In this document: piece after piece, positions 5,645 through 6,305 of the stretch
Layout of the letters: every line of letters starts with the position of its first letter
Position numbering within the stretch: position 1 is the first letter of the stretch
Notes under the pieces: model-generated
What the model was told of the DNA's origin: nothing
The model's input: only the letters and a program-made list of their open reading frames with translations
Database searches by the model: none
Made by a program: the position numbers and the translations under genes
Assembly (NCBI GenBank): GCA_964428805.1
Contig: CAYRZF010000105.1
Coordinates: 1 to 6,305 of the forward strand
Origin: CAYRZF01 sp964428805
Lineage (GTDB): Bacteria > Methylomirabilota > Methylomirabilia > Rokubacteriales > CSP1-6
Reading direction: 5' to 3'
DNA: 6,305 nt

Positions 5645-6305
5645 ATGGCCATCGAGATCGGCAAGATTCGCAACGTCGGCTTCGTCGGGCACGGAGGGGT
5701 CGGCAAGACGTCCCTGGTGGAGGCGCTGCTCTTCTCTGCCGGGGCGACGACCCGCCTGGGCAAGGTGGACGACGGCTCCACGACCACCGACTTCGACCCC
5801 GACGAGGTCAAGCGGAAGATCTCCCTCAATACCTCCGTGGCCTACTGCGACTGGAAGGGCCACCGGCTGAACCTCGTGGACACGCCCGGGTACGGCGACT
5901 TCGTCTCCGACGCGCGCGCGGGCCTCCGGGCCGTGGAGGCGGCGGTGGTCGTCGTGGACGCCGTGGCGGGGGTCCAGGTGCAGACCGAGAAGGTGTGGAA
6001 GTTCGCCAACGAGTACGACCTGCCGCGGGTCGTCGTGGTGAACCGGATGGACCGCGAGCGGGGTGACTTCTGGCGGACGCTCGAGTCGTTGACAAAGCGT
6101 CTCAAGGCCCGGCTGGTGCCGCTCCAGATTCCGGTGGGGGCTGAGTCCGGCTTCAAGGGCGTCGTGGACCTCGTCAAGATGAAGGCGATCCTGTACGCCG
6201 ACGGCAAGCCTCAGGAGGCCGCGATCCCCGGCGACCTGGCGGAGCAGGCCAAGGAGTACCGCGACAAGCTGAGCGAGTCGGCGGCCGAGAGCGACGACGA
6301 GCTGC
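5645..6305 (+). CDS. fusA: Elongation factor G-like translational GTPase (EF-G2 type), 5' part
   Basis: The first 220 codons of a gene that continues past the window; full EF-G proteins have roughly 670-700 residues. AGGAGG (5634-5639) with a five-base spacer fixes ATG 5645. The GTPase domain is clear: P-loop GHGGVGKT at 15-22, switch II DTPGYGDF at 79-86, and the guanine-specificity motif NRMD at 133-136. Canonical EF-G has AHIDAGKT and DTPGHVDF. The glycine-rich P-loop, the YGD switch and the TDFDPDEVKRKIS segment (48-60), which stands where the usual RGITI effector region lies, place it with the divergent EF-G-like/EF-G2 paralogues. Canonical EF-G drives ribosomal translocation and recycling. 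The role of these paralogues is uncertain, and some are reported to lack robust ribosome-stimulated GTPase activity. The region after the G4 motif contains the start of the G' insertion common to EF-G. No str-operon genes (rpsL, rpsG, tuf) flank it, which also argues against the housekeeping copy. Confidence 0.9.
   Translation, partial: MAIEIGKIRNVGFVGHGGVGKTSLVEALLFSAGATTRLGKVDDGSTTTDFDPDEVKRKISLNTSVAYCDWKGHRLNLVDTPGYGDFVSDARAGLRAVEAAVVVVDAVAGVQVQTEKVWKFANEYDLPRVVVVNRMDRERGDFWRTLESLTKRLKARLVPLQIPVGAESGFKGVVDLVKMKAILYADGKPQEAAIPGDLAEQAKEYRDKLSESAAESDDEL

Overview
The window is GC-rich throughout (roughly two thirds G+C, with strongly G/C-ending codons). All convincing genes are on the + strand, and most other long open frames are shadows of these genes. 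A YejM-type (DUF3413) envelope protein and a YidC with a periplasmic domain point to a diderm (Gram-negative-type) bacterium. A run of exactly 100 Ns marks a draft scaffold, probably metagenomic. The lineage cannot be fixed from this sequence. An uncultivated GC-rich phylum such as Rokubacteria/Methylomirabilota, or a deltaproteobacterium-like group, would fit, but that is only a guess.

Left contig (1-3889): three tightly packed genes that read like one operon for cell-envelope assembly. First is the 3' end of a CDP-glycerol glycerophosphotransferase-like enzyme (to 407). After 22 bases comes a five-helix DUF3413/alkaline-phosphatase-superfamily protein of the YejM/PbgA/LapC type (430-2235). 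It overlaps by one base (TAATG) a YidC/Oxa1-family insertase with a signal peptide and periplasmic domain (2235-3875). The YejM homologue keeps the Asp-His pair and other catalytic-site positions that the E. coli protein has lost, and it lacks the Arg pair tied to lipid A binding. It therefore looks more like an enzyme than a sensor. Together the three genes suggest synthesis or modification of a glycerophosphate-type surface polymer or lipid, with a dedicated YidC paralogue. That function is inferred.

Gap (3890-3989): 100 Ns. The order of and distance between the two halves are scaffold claims only, so nothing should be inferred about joint function across the gap.

Right contig (3990-6305): a stretch of about 390 bases without a confident gene comes first. 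It holds a weak small open frame (4066-4248) with a good Shine-Dalgarno sequence but atypical codon use, then four consecutive hairpins (4256-4368) ending just before the ribosome binding site of the next gene. That gene is a zinc-ribbon threonine synthase-like PLP enzyme (4383-5618). After 26 bases comes the 5' part of an EF-G-like translational GTPase of the divergent EF-G2 kind (from 5645, cut by the window end). These two genes are probably co-transcribed.
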